Source: Chitinophagaceae bacterium
GTDB lineage: Bacteria > Bacteroidota > Bacteroidia > Chitinophagales > Chitinophagaceae
DNA: 64,000 nucleotides
Reading direction: 5' to 3'
NCBI GenBank assembly: GCA_019638595.1
Contig: JAHBTJ010000006.1
Span: 248,001 to 312,000 of the forward strand
Part shown: in pieces, positions 36,976 to 45,420 of the stretch
Numbering within the stretch: position 1 is the stretch's first letter
Layout of the letters: every line of letters starts with the position of its first letter
Program-made: the position numbers and the translations under genes
Notes under the pieces: generated by a model
What the model saw: the letters and a program-made list of their open reading frames with translations, nothing else
What the model was told of the DNA's origin: nothing
Database searches by the model: none

Positions 36976-36983
36976 TAATTTTG
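36976..36983 (+). promoter_or_regulatory. -7 promoter element TAATTTTG for the antiporter
   Basis: A match to TAnnTTTG with TTTG immediately upstream (36971-36974). It implies a leader of about 35 nt before the ATG at 37024. Confidence 0.5.
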
Positions 36984-37023
36984 GAATGATTCTCAAGGAT
37001 ATAACAGATAACCGGTGCAAATT

Positions 37024-39165
37024 ATGATATTATTAAACGGACTAACTTTTCCGCTCAAAGACCCCATACCCATTTTTGTTATTGTTTTATTCATCATCCT
37101 TTTAGCACCTATCCTTCTTCGTAAATTAAGAATACCCAGCATTATTGGGCTGATCCTGGCCGGCATGGCAATAGGCGATCACGGATTTAACCTGGTAGCC
37201 AAAGGAAGCATTGATCTTTTCGGCAAAGCCGGGCTATTGTATATCATGTTTCTTGCCGGCCTGGAGCTGGACATGGAAGAGTTTAAAAAGAACAAGTATA
37301 AAAGTCTTGTATTTGGCTTTTTTACTTTTATTATTCCCCTGGGGCTGGGATTTATTTTATGCTTTCATGTACTGCACTTTAGCACCATGGCTTCCCTGCT
37401 TGTTTCCAGCATGTTCGCCACTCATACCCTGGTTGCCTACCCGTTAGCCAGCCGGATGGGCATTACCAAAAACGAGGCAGTTACCATTACCGTTGGAGGA
37501 ACTATTATAACCGATACGGCAGTACTGCTTATACTGGCTATTATTACAGGATCTGTAGAAGGAGAATTGAACCAGCAGTTCTGGCTGAAGCTTGGCATTT
37601 CATTCTTATTGTTTTCTATTGCTATCCTGGCTGGATTCCCGCTGGTTGGAAGGTGGTTCTTTAAAAAGATAAAAGACGACCAGACCACGCATTTTGTATT
37701 TGTGCTTGCCATGGTATTCCTGGCGGCGTTGCTGGCAGAGCTGGCAGGGGTAGAAGGAATTATCGGGGCATTTTTAGCAGGCCTTGCGCTCAACCAGCTT
37801 ATACCGCATACTTCGCCGCTTATGAACAGGATCGAATTTGCAGGCAATGCCATATTCATCCCCTTCTTTTTGATCAGCGTGGGCATGCTGGTTGATCTGC
37901 GGGTACTGCTCAAAGGCAATATGGCGTTGCTGATAGCGGGAACGCTTACCACAATGGCGCTTTCAACCAAATGGCTGGCGGCATTTATTACCCAAAAAAT
38001 ATTTGGCTATACCAATGTGCAGCGCAATGTGATGTTCGGGCTGAGCACCTCGCACGCAGCCGCCACTATTGCCGTTATTCTTATCGGGTACAATATGGCG
38101 ATCATTGATGAAAATGTATTGAACGGAACGATCATCCTCATATTAATTACCTGTATGATCGGGTCGTTTGTTACTGCCAATGCCGGCAAAAAACTGGCGA
38201 TCGTTGAATCGAACCGCATACCCGATGTAGTGAATATACAGGAGCGCATCATGATACCTGTTAACGAGCCGGAAACAACCGACATGCTCCTCGATTTCGC
38301 GGTAATGATCAATCCCTCCCAGCAAAAATCGTCGGTGTATATGCTTACGGTAATGCAGGATGAAGACGGGCTGAAAGAAAAGGTAGTGTTGAATAATAAA
38401 AACATGCAAAGCGCTGTTAAGTACGGCGCGGAAACAGGAACCAAAGTACAGGTGGTAACAAGGGTTGACCTGAATATGGCAAATGGAATTGCCCGTGCTG
38501 TTAAAGAAATGCTGATATCTGACGTAGTGATGGAATGGACGGAAAAAAGTAATACTACTACGGGGTTCCTGTTTAATTCATTATTTGGTACCACTACTCA
38601 AAACGTGCTCGACAGCGTTTGGGAAACCATATTTATTTGCCGGCTTGGCTTTCCTATCAATACAACCAAAAGAATGGTGTTGTTCTTAACACGGAACGCA
38701 GAATATGAAATAGGGTTCCCGCACTGGGTAAAGCGAATAGTGGCCTTATCAAAAGAGGCCGGTCTGCGCATTGTGCTGTGCTGCTCTGCCAGCACGCACA
38801 AAGCTTTCGAAAAAGAAGTGCAGAAAAACAGGTCAAGCATAGAAACAAGCTTCAGGCATTTTGAAACACTTGAAGAATTTCAGCGCTTATCGGCAGATAT
38901 AAGCAGCAGCGACCTGATCGTGGCAGTCAGCGCCAGGAAAGGCACTATATCCTATCACTCGTATATGGAATCAATAGCTACCAGGCTGGTAAGGAACTTT
39001 CCGAAAAACAACCTGATCCTGCTGTATCCCGAGCAAATCCAGGCCGAATTCCTGGAGGCAGGCATGCAACAGGAAGACCTGGTGCTTACTCCTATCCAGG
39101 AACAGATTGACAACATTACCAGGTTGAGTAAAGCGGTTAAGAAAATCTTTAAACGCAAAAGCTGA
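37024..39165 (+). CDS. CPA2-family cation/proton antiporter with C-terminal universal-stress-like domain
   Basis: 713 residues from ATG 37024; a GTG at 37015 is in frame. About twelve hydrophobic helices fill residues 1-390: VIVLFIILLAPILLRKLRIP, IIGLILAGMAIGDHGF, LLVSSMFATHTLVAYPLASR, ITVGGTIITDTAVLLILAII and GIIGAFLAGLALNQLIPHTS. The paired-helix pattern and the TDTAV segment fit the KefB/NapA-type antiporters. Residues 400-713 are soluble, with two weak alpha/beta units like universal-stress-protein domains (VVTRVDLNMANGIARAVKEM; VKRIVALSKEAGLRIVLCCS), probably regulatory. It likely exchanges Na+ or K+ for H+ across the inner membrane; ion selectivity cannot be read from sequence. Confidence 0.88.
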   Translation: MILLNGLTFPLKDPIPIFVIVLFIILLAPILLRKLRIPSIIGLILAGMAIGDHGFNLVAKGSIDLFGKAGLLYIMFLAGLELDMEEFKKNKYKSLVFGFFTFIIPLGLGFILCFHVLHFSTMASLLVSSMFATHTLVAYPLASRMGITKNEAVTITVGGTIITDTAVLLILAIITGSVEGELNQQFWLKLGISFLLFSIAILAGFPLVGRWFFKKIKDDQTTHFVFVLAMVFLAALLAELAGVEGIIGAFLAGLALNQLIPHTSPLMNRIEFAGNAIFIPFFLISVGMLVDLRVLLKGNMALLIAGTLTTMALSTKWLAAFITQKIFGYTNVQRNVMFGLSTSHAAATIAVILIGYNMAIIDENVLNGTIILILITCMIGSFVTANAGKKLAIVESNRIPDVVNIQERIMIPVNEPETTDMLLDFAVMINPSQQKSSVYMLTVMQDEDGLKEKVVLNNKNMQSAVKYGAETGTKVQVVTRVDLNMANGIARAVKEMLISDVVMEWTEKSNTTTGFLFNSLFGTTTQNVLDSVWETIFICRLGFPINTTKRMVLFLTRNAEYEIGFPHWVKRIVALSKEAGLRIVLCCSASTHKAFEKEVQKNRSSIETSFRHFETLEEFQRLSADISSSDLIVAVSARKGTISYHSYMESIATRLVRNFPKNNLILLYPEQIQAEFLEAGMQQEDLVLTPIQEQIDNITRLSKAVKKIFKRKS

Positions 39166-39319
39166 TATATTTTGGAATTTGCAGCTTATTTACGTAAATT
39201 ACATATAAATATTTTTTTATATTATCACCTGGCCTGCAATTTCAGGTGTTTATGTATGATGTAACAAAAATAATACTTAACATTGCCTGCCTTTGGCATA
39301 CAAAATTTGATGTCATCAT

Positions 39320-40195
39320 ATGAAACTACAGCCCATTCAAAGAGTAGAAGGATTAACCAAACAGGAGTTTACCGAACAATATATTAAAACAAAAACGCCT
39401 GTAATTCTGAAAGATTTTGTGCAGGGACCTGCGCTTGAAAAATGGAACTATGATTACTTTAAGGAAGTAGCCGGCGATTTGGTTGTGCCCGTACATGGCA
39501 GCGAGAACGCTCACCCGGATATGGTAAAAAGCGCCCCTATAGCCAAAATGAAATTCGGTGACTACCTGGACCTTATACAACGCGAACCCACAGAGTCGAG
39601 GTTGTTTTTATTTAACCTCCTGATAGAAAAGCCGGAAATACGCAAACAGCTCATATTTAATAAAATAGCCGACAATATTCTTACATGGCTCCCTCTTATG
39701 TTTTTTGGAGGTGGCGGGTCCAGCACCCGGAATCACTATGATATAGATATGTCGCACGTATTTCTTACCCAGTTTCACGGACAAAAGCGTGTGGCGTTGT
39801 TCCCCAACGATACATCTTCACTCTTATATAAATTACCGTACAATTTTCATGGCATTGGCGATATGAAAAACCTGGATTATGAAAAGTACCCGGGTCTTAA
39901 ATATGCCGAAGGGTGGGATTGTACCATAAGCTTTGGAGAAACCTTGTTCATGCCCGCCGGTTACTGGCATTATATACAGTATGTTACCGGGGGATACTCG
40001 GTGAGCGTGCGGGCGTTATCATCTGCCAAAGACAGGGTTACCGGTTTCAGCAACCTGGTATTTACGCGCAATTTTGATAATGCAATGCGTAAGCTGCTCA
40101 AGGATAAATGGTATAACTATAAAGTAAAAACAGCCTTTAACAGGGCAGACAGGGCAATACAAAAGCTGGAAGCTGAAAACAGCGGCGGGCAGTAG
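39320..40195 (+). CDS. JmjC/cupin-8 Fe(II)/2-oxoglutarate-dependent oxygenase
   Basis: 291 residues with the layout of the small JmjC-like hydroxylases. The N-terminus has the entry motif IKTKTPVILKDFVQGPALEKW. The metal site HxD is in TRNHYDIDMSHVFLTQFHGQ near residue 138, and the distal His is in FMPAGYWHYIQYVTGGYSVS near 216, giving a complete HxD...H triad. A Lys in QFHGQKRVALFP is a likely 2-oxoglutarate contact. Family members hydroxylate amino-acid side chains in proteins or small molecules; the target is unknown. It is a single-gene unit. Confidence 0.83.
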   Translation: MKLQPIQRVEGLTKQEFTEQYIKTKTPVILKDFVQGPALEKWNYDYFKEVAGDLVVPVHGSENAHPDMVKSAPIAKMKFGDYLDLIQREPTESRLFLFNLLIEKPEIRKQLIFNKIADNILTWLPLMFFGGGGSSTRNHYDIDMSHVFLTQFHGQKRVALFPNDTSSLLYKLPYNFHGIGDMKNLDYEKYPGLKYAEGWDCTISFGETLFMPAGYWHYIQYVTGGYSVSVRALSSAKDRVTGFSNLVFTRNFDNAMRKLLKDKWYNYKVKTAFNRADRAIQKLEAENSGGQ

Positions 40196-40261
40196 TTTCC
40201 GGTTAAAACGGCTATGCAAGCTTCTTCTTTTGGCTGACAACAGAGCCCTGGGCGATCAATT

Positions 40262-40882
40262 TTATAGCGGCAGCACATCATATACCGGGCTGAAAAGGTA
40301 TATTTTTCCTGTTTTAACTTCCAGGCAGCGAATGCGTTTCCGCAACTGTTCCCCCCGCCTGAATACTCTTCCGTCATCCGTAGCAAACAGGCTGCCCGGC
40401 TCAATGTCTTCTACCAATTGCTTATCGTCTTTTTTTTCATCGTATTTTCTAAGTACCCGCAACAAACCGTCTTCAGCGCAGCTTCCGGCAGCAGGGCGCT
40501 GCATGGTGATGGTTATTTCACGGGCTAAATCGGCCGGGAAAATATTAAGCTGAAGAAACTGGTGAAGTATTTCGCCATACGTTTGTTTCCATTCTTTACC
40601 ATGAGAAGCAATCCGGTTCCCGAATCTTACAAAAGCAACAAGATGCGCTAATTCATGCAGCAGGGTTATTAAAAAGGAATATGGATTAAGGTTGCCATTC
40701 ACACTTATCCTGTGGTTCTTACCATTTACCGCAAACCTGTAATCTCCCAGCACGCTTTTACGTTCGCGGGTAATGGTAAGGTGTACTTTAAACTGCAAAA
40801 GATACTGCATCACCCTGTCATACGCTCCGGGTGGTAAAAATGAGTTCAACGCATTCAGGGGCGCTTCTTGTTTCCTTGCCAT
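40262..40882 (-). CDS. SprT-like zinc metallopeptidase-fold protein
   Basis: 206 residues from the ATG at 40882 (MARKQEAPLNALNSFLPPGA), which sits 1 bp past the upstream stop; the longer frame to 40936 overlaps the neighbour. The zinc motif is HELAHLVAFVRFGNRIASHG, with HExxH near residue 78 and a third His in SHGKEWK near 95. It resembles SprT proteins and the catalytic domain of DNA-protein cross-link protease SPRTN. The C-terminus (FATDDGRVFRRGEQLRKRIR) probably replaces the zinc ribbon of other members. The function in bacteria is unsettled. It appears co-transcribed with the membrane protein at 40884. Confidence 0.82.
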   Translation of the reverse strand: MARKQEAPLNALNSFLPPGAYDRVMQYLLQFKVHLTITRERKSVLGDYRFAVNGKNHRISVNGNLNPYSFLITLLHELAHLVAFVRFGNRIASHGKEWKQTYGEILHQFLQLNIFPADLAREITITMQRPAAGSCAEDGLLRVLRKYDEKKDDKQLVEDIEPGSLFATDDGRVFRRGEQLRKRIRCLEVKTGKIYLFSPVYDVLPL

Positions 40883-40883
40883 T

Positions 40884-41267
40884 TTACTTTTTGCTGCCTT
40901 TAAGCAGTATGCCCATTTCAATAAAAGTATACACAATATACAACGCCATGCAGGCTATTACAGAAGCGCGGTTAATATGAGCTGCCAGCCGCCCGTATAT
41001 TAAAGCCGTTATTGCCACCAAAAAAAATTTTGATGCAAAAGATATATAAAAATACCTTACAAACGCATGCGGCGAAGACGAACCAACCGCTTTTTGCAAA
41101 AGCAAAAAAGAGATGATGGACAGCAAAAAAAGGAAAATATTCCCCCCGAACAAAACCGCGCTGTCAAAACCCAGGGCGGTTAGTTTTGAAGCAAAGGTCG
41201 CTATCAGAACAGAAAGCATAACAAAGAGAACAATGAGCGGCAAAAATTTCCTTACGTTTTTATTCAT
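40884..41267 (-). CDS. Four-helix integral membrane protein, unknown function
   Basis: 127 residues. Four hydrophobic segments are visible: FLPLIVLFVMLSVLIATFAS, VLFGGNIFLFLLSIISFLLL, YFYISFASKFFLVAITALIY and VIACMALYIVYTFIEMGILL. The N-terminus (MNKNVRK) and the loops and C-terminus (LKGSKK) are basic, suggesting both ends are cytoplasmic. I recognise no family; the size and layout recall small ATP-synthase-associated (AtpI-like) proteins, but no atp genes are nearby. Its stop nearly abuts the SprT-like start, implying one transcript. Confidence 0.7.
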   Translation of the reverse strand: MNKNVRKFLPLIVLFVMLSVLIATFASKLTALGFDSAVLFGGNIFLFLLSIISFLLLQKAVGSSSPHAFVRYFYISFASKFFLVAITALIYGRLAAHINRASVIACMALYIVYTFIEMGILLKGSKK

Positions 41268-41469
41268 GAACTTCGTTTACAGGCAGGCAAAAGTACTGTA
41301 ACCCTCTGTTTCTGCAACAACTTCTGTTCAAACACAAGTTCCCTGGAGTGCTGCCCATCATTACATCTAATAAAAAATACATAACTTATTGATTATAAAT
41401 GCATAATATAAAAACCCGGATTTTTTATCCTATCTTTCATTTTCTTCAGCCGGTTTAAGCATATTTACC

Positions 41470-41478
41470 TACCTTTGC
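41470..41478 (+). promoter_or_regulatory. -7 promoter element TACCTTTGC for yceD-rpmF
   Basis: A full TAnnTTTG match with trailing C, 20 bp before the ATG at 41498. It implies a leader of only about 12-15 nt. Confidence 0.6.
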
Positions 41479-41497
41479 AAGCCTTAAAACAAAAGGC

Positions 41498-42037
41498 ATG
41501 GCGAACCGGCACGAATATGAGATTGCTTTTGTAGGGCTTAAGCCGGGCAAACATGAATTTGTTTATGAGATAGACGACAAGTTCTTTGCAGATTATCAAC
41601 CACAGGATTTTACAGACGCGCATGTTTCGGTTAAGCTGATCCTTGATAAAAAAACTTCTTTTTTAATGCTGAAGTTTGAAATAGGAGGCACTGTTAACCT
41701 GCAATGCGATTTGTGTGGAAAAACCATTGTAAAAAACCTTTGGGATGACTTTGAAGTGTTAGTAAAAATGGTGGATAACCCCGACGAAATGAACACGGAG
41801 GAAGAAGACCCGGACGTATACTACATTTCAAGAACAGAAAGCCATATTGATGTTGCAGGATGGATTTATGAATTCATCAACCTGAGCATTCCGCTGCAAC
41901 GTACCTGCCCCGATAAACCCGATGGTAGTTCGGGCTGTAACCAGGAAGCGCTGGAAATGCTCAAAAAATTGAATCAACGCAATTCGGAAAGCGAAAACCC
42001 GATCTGGAAAGGTCTGGATAAATTCAGGAATAATTAA
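41498..42037 (+). CDS. YceD-family (DUF177) large-subunit rRNA accumulation protein
   Basis: 179 residues. The family features are the N-terminal domain FVGLKPGKHEFVYEIDDKFF and VSVKLILDKKTSFLMLKFEI, then a CxxC in QCDLCGKTIVKN, the acidic stretch NTEEEDPDVYYISRTESHID and LINLSIP-type ending INLSIPLQRTCPDKPDG with a further Cys pair. In other bacteria YceD supports 23S rRNA accumulation. Here it is followed 12 bp later by rpmF and then plsX, the conserved yceD-rpmF-plsX order, which makes the assignment firm. Confidence 0.9.
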   Translation: MANRHEYEIAFVGLKPGKHEFVYEIDDKFFADYQPQDFTDAHVSVKLILDKKTSFLMLKFEIGGTVNLQCDLCGKTIVKNLWDDFEVLVKMVDNPDEMNTEEEDPDVYYISRTESHIDVAGWIYEFINLSIPLQRTCPDKPDGSSGCNQEALEMLKKLNQRNSESENPIWKGLDKFRNN

Positions 42038-42049
42038 AAACTTAGTGTT

Positions 42050-42241
42050 ATGCCCAATCCAAAACGCAGGCACTCCCAGCAACGCAGCGCCAAAAGAAGG
42101 ACGCATTATATAGCTGAGACAGTGACGTTAAGCAAGGACAGTGTTACAGGTGAAACGCATGTTCGTCACCGTGCACATGTAAGCGAAGGAAAATTATATT
42201 ACAAAGGGAAAGTAGTAGCTGAGAAATCACCTATTAAATAA
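42050..42241 (+). CDS. rpmF: 50S ribosomal protein L32
   Basis: 63 residues. It begins with the diagnostic PNPKRRHSQQRSAKRRTHYI, a basic N-terminus that packs into 23S rRNA, and ends with HVSEGKLYYKGKVVAEKS. The zinc-binding cysteines found in many L32 proteins are absent, as in other cysteine-free forms. It lies between yceD and plsX. Confidence 0.97.
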   Translation: MPNPKRRHSQQRSAKRRTHYIAETVTLSKDSVTGETHVRHRAHVSEGKLYYKGKVVAEKSPIK

Positions 42242-42336
42242 GTATTTTGCCCTTTAAACGCATTCCCAACTCCTGATAAATTAATTTTATTTGGATTGGG
42301 GATTTGTATTTTTCAGATTTTCACCAAATTTGTTGC

Positions 42337-43284
42337 ATGAAGATCGCCCTGGATATGATGGGCGGAGACTTTGCTCCGCTCGAAGCAATAAAAGGAGTTT
42401 GTGATTATCTATCCTCAACTCCGGATCCTGCACATATACTCATGATAGGCGATGAAACGCAATTACAACCACTTATTCAGCAGTATCAACCTGCCCCGGG
42501 CAGGTTCACCGTTATCCACGCGCCGCAGGTAATAGGCATGCATGAGCACCCTACCAAAGCGCTGAAAGAAAAACAACAATCTTCCATAGCTATAGGATTT
42601 CACCTGCTGGCAACCGGCAAAGCCGATGCGTTGATCAGCGCCGGTAATACCGGGGCTATGCTGGTAGGCGCATTGTACAGCATAAAGCCTATTGAAGGCG
42701 TTACCCGCCCTACCATCGGCGCCTATATGCCCCATGAAAACGGCGAGCTGGGCTTACTGCTCGATGCCGGCATTAACGCCGATTGCAAGCCCGAAAACCT
42801 GGAACAATTCGCTATCCTGGGCTCATTATTTGTTCAAAAAGTGTGGAATCGCCCCAATCCTAAAGTAGGATTACTGAATATTGGCGAGGAGGAGGGCAAA
42901 GGAAACCTCCTGGCACAGGCAACCTATCCTCTGTTAAAAGAAAATAAGCTTATCAACTTTATAGGGAATGTAGAAGGCAGGGATGTGTTTCTTGATAAAG
43001 CGGACGTGATCGTATGCGAAGGATTTACCGGCAATGTAATGCTAAAAATGGCCGAAAGCATTCACGATATAGTAAAGCGCCGCAACATTCACGATGACTA
43101 TTTTGACCGGTTTGAATTTGAAAAATATGGTGGCGTACCGGTATTGGGCGTAAACAAGCCTGTTATTATAGGGCATGGTATATCTACTGCCCCCGCCTTC
43201 AAAAATATGATCCTGCTTTCCCAGAAAATAATAGATATTGACCTGATCGCTTCTATTAAAAGCAGCTTTAAAAAAGATGCCTGA
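42337..43284 (+). CDS. plsX: Phosphate acyltransferase PlsX
   Basis: 315 residues from ATG 42337 (MKIALDMMGGDFAPLEAIKG); the upstream extension to 42304 has no family counterpart. Conserved blocks include DMMGGDFAP, ALKEKQQSSIAIGFHLLATG, DALISAGNTGAMLVGALYSI, GKGNLLAQATYPLL and EGFTGNVMLKMAESI. It converts acyl-ACP to acyl-phosphate for the first step of phospholipid synthesis. It stands 95 bp after rpmF, possibly with its own promoter. Confidence 0.96.
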   Translation: MKIALDMMGGDFAPLEAIKGVCDYLSSTPDPAHILMIGDETQLQPLIQQYQPAPGRFTVIHAPQVIGMHEHPTKALKEKQQSSIAIGFHLLATGKADALISAGNTGAMLVGALYSIKPIEGVTRPTIGAYMPHENGELGLLLDAGINADCKPENLEQFAILGSLFVQKVWNRPNPKVGLLNIGEEEGKGNLLAQATYPLLKENKLINFIGNVEGRDVFLDKADVIVCEGFTGNVMLKMAESIHDIVKRRNIHDDYFDRFEFEKYGGVPVLGVNKPVIIGHGISTAPAFKNMILLSQKIIDIDLIASIKSSFKKDA

Positions 43285-43322
43285 TCGCCATTCATTCCTG
43301 TATGAGTGAGCATCCCTTTTCC

Positions 43323-44912
43323 TTAAGAAGCCTTGTTTAATACTTTTTGCTGAGCCGGTAAAGAGCTGCGCCTGCTTTGCTGGTGCTTGTTTTTTATGAT
43401 GGTGCCGAGCGGCTGGTCGTATACCTTGCTTTCTACCCAAGAAATAACATCAAGATAAGCGAACGCCCTTGTTTCAAACCTGTTCTTCTCCAGGTGTTTG
43501 ATTTTTTCCAGGAATTTTACCAGCTCGGGCTTCAATAACCGGGGCGATACGCTGAACGAGCGGCGTAAGAACCGGAACATCTCCTCCTCCACCACGGTAA
43601 GGTTCTTCATTTTAGCCATGAACCGGTATACCGATTTTATAAGCGATTCCATCAGCTCATAGTTACCCATTTCATAATGCGCCATCAGGTTCAGCAGGCG
43701 GGCATAACATTGAAGATCGTGCCTGAGGTCGAGCGGGCCATTGATGATCTTCATCAGGTAATCAATAGACTCTTCGTACTTTCCCGCACCAAAGTATAAA
43801 GTAGCAAACTTGTAATTAAATACAAGTATCCTGTGCCTGTCTACATACAATGCATATTCTTTAAGCTTTTCTTCTACCTGCGGCACAATGGCAAGCCCTT
43901 CCTTAAAAGTTCCCGTCATCAAATGCCAGTTAATGCGTGCAACATTAATGTAAATAGAAGTATGTGTACGGAAGTTATCATGGTGGCTGGCTACAGGTGT
44001 TTTTGCAAACGCTTCAAACTTCCGTAAAGTGCCCTGGAATTTGCGGAAATTGCGTAAATCAAAATGCGCATTCAGCAGGTTATGCATCCCCTTAATAAAG
44101 TGCCCGGTCTCCACAGCTATCATAGATGGATTTTCATCAAAAAGCTGCATCCATTTTTCGCTGTAGCGATAGTACATTAAAAAATCCTGCCGTACAAATG
44201 CGTACCAGCAATAACTTTGACACAGGTAAAGGTTTTCGTAAAAACCATTAATGGCGCCGATATCTTTAGGAGTATTGCTTTTAAAAAAGGCTTTTATGTC
44301 TTTTTCATCTTCCTCGTTACGGGCATGCCCGTATTTAACATACCACCTGTACAGCAGCAATGCCAGGTTCGATAAACGGGTAACCCTGTCAATATGCCCG
44401 CTTATTTCCAACGCCTCTTCCGAAAGCTGCTCCGTTCTTTCAAGCGTGCTACGGGTAATATGCAGGGTTTCTATCTTTTTTTCAAGCGAAATAACCTGTG
44501 CCAGAAAATTGAATTTCTGGCTGCTTTTGGCAAGCTCTTTCGCCTTTTCCAGTATTTTAAGGCTCTGGATCTTTAATCCCTTATTATATAACAAACGGGC
44601 ATAATCAAGATGTTCGCTCAACTGCAGGTCAGTATTGTCGGTAGTTCTCAGCAAGCGGAGGCTGGCCAAAAGTTGCTTGTACAGGTGTGTTTTTAAGTTG
44701 GCCAGTTGAGGTTTGGTAACGCCCGGCATCTTTTTCAGCAATATTTTTTCATCGTATTCGGGAAGCTTGTCCAAAGCATCAAATAACTGTATGATCTTAA
44801 GATCCTCCTTACCCGAGCTCCTCTTTATATATAATTTAAAATGCCTTTTCTCCGATTTCTCCAAAGAGCGAACCAGTTGAAATAATGCATCTGTAAAACT
44901 GTTGGGCGTCAT
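43323..44912 (-). CDS. Helical-repeat (TPR-like) protein, unknown function
   Basis: 529 residues from the ATG at 44912 (MTPNSFTDALFQLVRSLEKS). The frame extends to 45005, but those codons have an unrelated, non-helical composition. The body is almost entirely helical with repeated leucine/aromatic pairs (LYKQLLASLRLLRTTDNTDL, LYNKGLKIQSLKILEKAKEL, YFGAGKYEESIDYLMKIING, YARLLNLMAHYEMGNYELME), suggesting TPR-type repeats. The N-terminal KSEKRHFKLYIKRSSGKEDL is strongly basic. There is no signal peptide or membrane segment. It looks like a conserved cytoplasmic scaffold, but I recognise no family or partner. Confidence 0.75.
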   Translation of the reverse strand: MTPNSFTDALFQLVRSLEKSEKRHFKLYIKRSSGKEDLKIIQLFDALDKLPEYDEKILLKKMPGVTKPQLANLKTHLYKQLLASLRLLRTTDNTDLQLSEHLDYARLLYNKGLKIQSLKILEKAKELAKSSQKFNFLAQVISLEKKIETLHITRSTLERTEQLSEEALEISGHIDRVTRLSNLALLLYRWYVKYGHARNEEDEKDIKAFFKSNTPKDIGAINGFYENLYLCQSYCWYAFVRQDFLMYYRYSEKWMQLFDENPSMIAVETGHFIKGMHNLLNAHFDLRNFRKFQGTLRKFEAFAKTPVASHHDNFRTHTSIYINVARINWHLMTGTFKEGLAIVPQVEEKLKEYALYVDRHRILVFNYKFATLYFGAGKYEESIDYLMKIINGPLDLRHDLQCYARLLNLMAHYEMGNYELMESLIKSVYRFMAKMKNLTVVEEEMFRFLRRSFSVSPRLLKPELVKFLEKIKHLEKNRFETRAFAYLDVISWVESKVYDQPLGTIIKNKHQQSRRSSLPAQQKVLNKAS

Positions 44913-45002
44913 AATATTTTTTTCCTGAAACTCAATGCCAGAAAGGGTTTCAAGAATATATCCCTTCCTTTGGCATAATAAAAATACGAACAACTTGATT
45001 TG

Positions 45003-45023
45003 CACAGGCTATTTTCCTGTGCT
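45003..45023. repeat. Perfect palindrome upstream of the helical-repeat gene
   Basis: GCACAGG (45003-45009) and CCTGTGC (45017-45023) flank a 7-base AT-rich spacer. It overlaps the spacer of the promoter proposed for the small RNA at 45036, so it could be a dimeric-regulator operator. No T-tract follows on either strand. Confidence 0.45.
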
Positions 45024-45035
45024 ACTTTTACACTG

Positions 45036-45209
45036 TGAACGGGAAATGAGGGAAAAAGCAAGCAATCGTGAAGCAAGAAACTGGCAAGTGTTAGAGGCAT
45101 CAAAAACTACAGCTAAACTGTAAAAAAGACCAAAAAAACAAGATATTCAAGATTTTTCATATGGCAAGCAATCGTTAGAGGTCATCTGTGTCTACAGAAG
45201 ACCTTTTTT
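45036..45209 (+). ncRNA. Candidate intergenic small RNA
   Basis: In the 508-bp gap 44913-45420 a promoter-like pair (TTTG at 45000-45003, 20 bases, TACTTTTA at 45024-45031) precedes ~170 bases without a coding frame that end in a strong terminator. The RNA would contain two near-copies of GCAAGCAATCGT followed by TTAGAG (about 45058 and 45165). The size is close to that of 6S RNA, but I could not fold a convincing 6S-like closing stem, so no family is assigned. The alternative is a decayed gene or long leader whose product has been lost. Confidence 0.4.
45179..45209 (+). terminator. Rho-independent terminator
   Basis: AGGTC, A, TCTGT (45179-45189) pairs with ACAGA, A, GACCT (45194-45204) around a 4-base loop, followed by six T. 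It has no upstream coding gene on the plus strand, which is the main argument for the small RNA. Confidence 0.85.
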
Positions 45210-45406
45210 ATTTGTGCTGCCAAATCTACAGCATTTTTTTAAAAAATTAAATTTTCCTTAATTTTTTTAGATTTTTTTCTTTCCCATACCTGCTACGCAG
45301 TTTTATCCATAATAGCCAGTCCTGGCGCAACCCATTCAATACCAACACTGAACGCACCAGGAAATCCCCACCGGAACTCTTTAACAGGTTTTTTACCACA
45401 CTAACT

Positions 45407-45415
45407 TACTTTTGC
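45407..45415 (+). promoter_or_regulatory. -7 promoter element TACTTTTGC for rlmD, very close to the start codon
   Basis: A full TAnnTTTG match with trailing C. The ATG at 45421 follows by only 5 bases, so transcription would begin at or next to the start codon, predicting a leaderless or nearly leaderless mRNA. Confidence 0.55.
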
Positions 45416-45420
45416 GGTTT

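Noticed and set aside
37437-38594. Two long minus-strand frames inside the antiporter gene
   Set aside because: Antisense to transmembrane helices; Ser/Ile-rich translations typical of shadow frames.
44913-45005. Upstream extension of the helical-repeat protein
   Set aside because: The extra residues do not resemble the helical body, and the ATG at 44912 gives a natural start.
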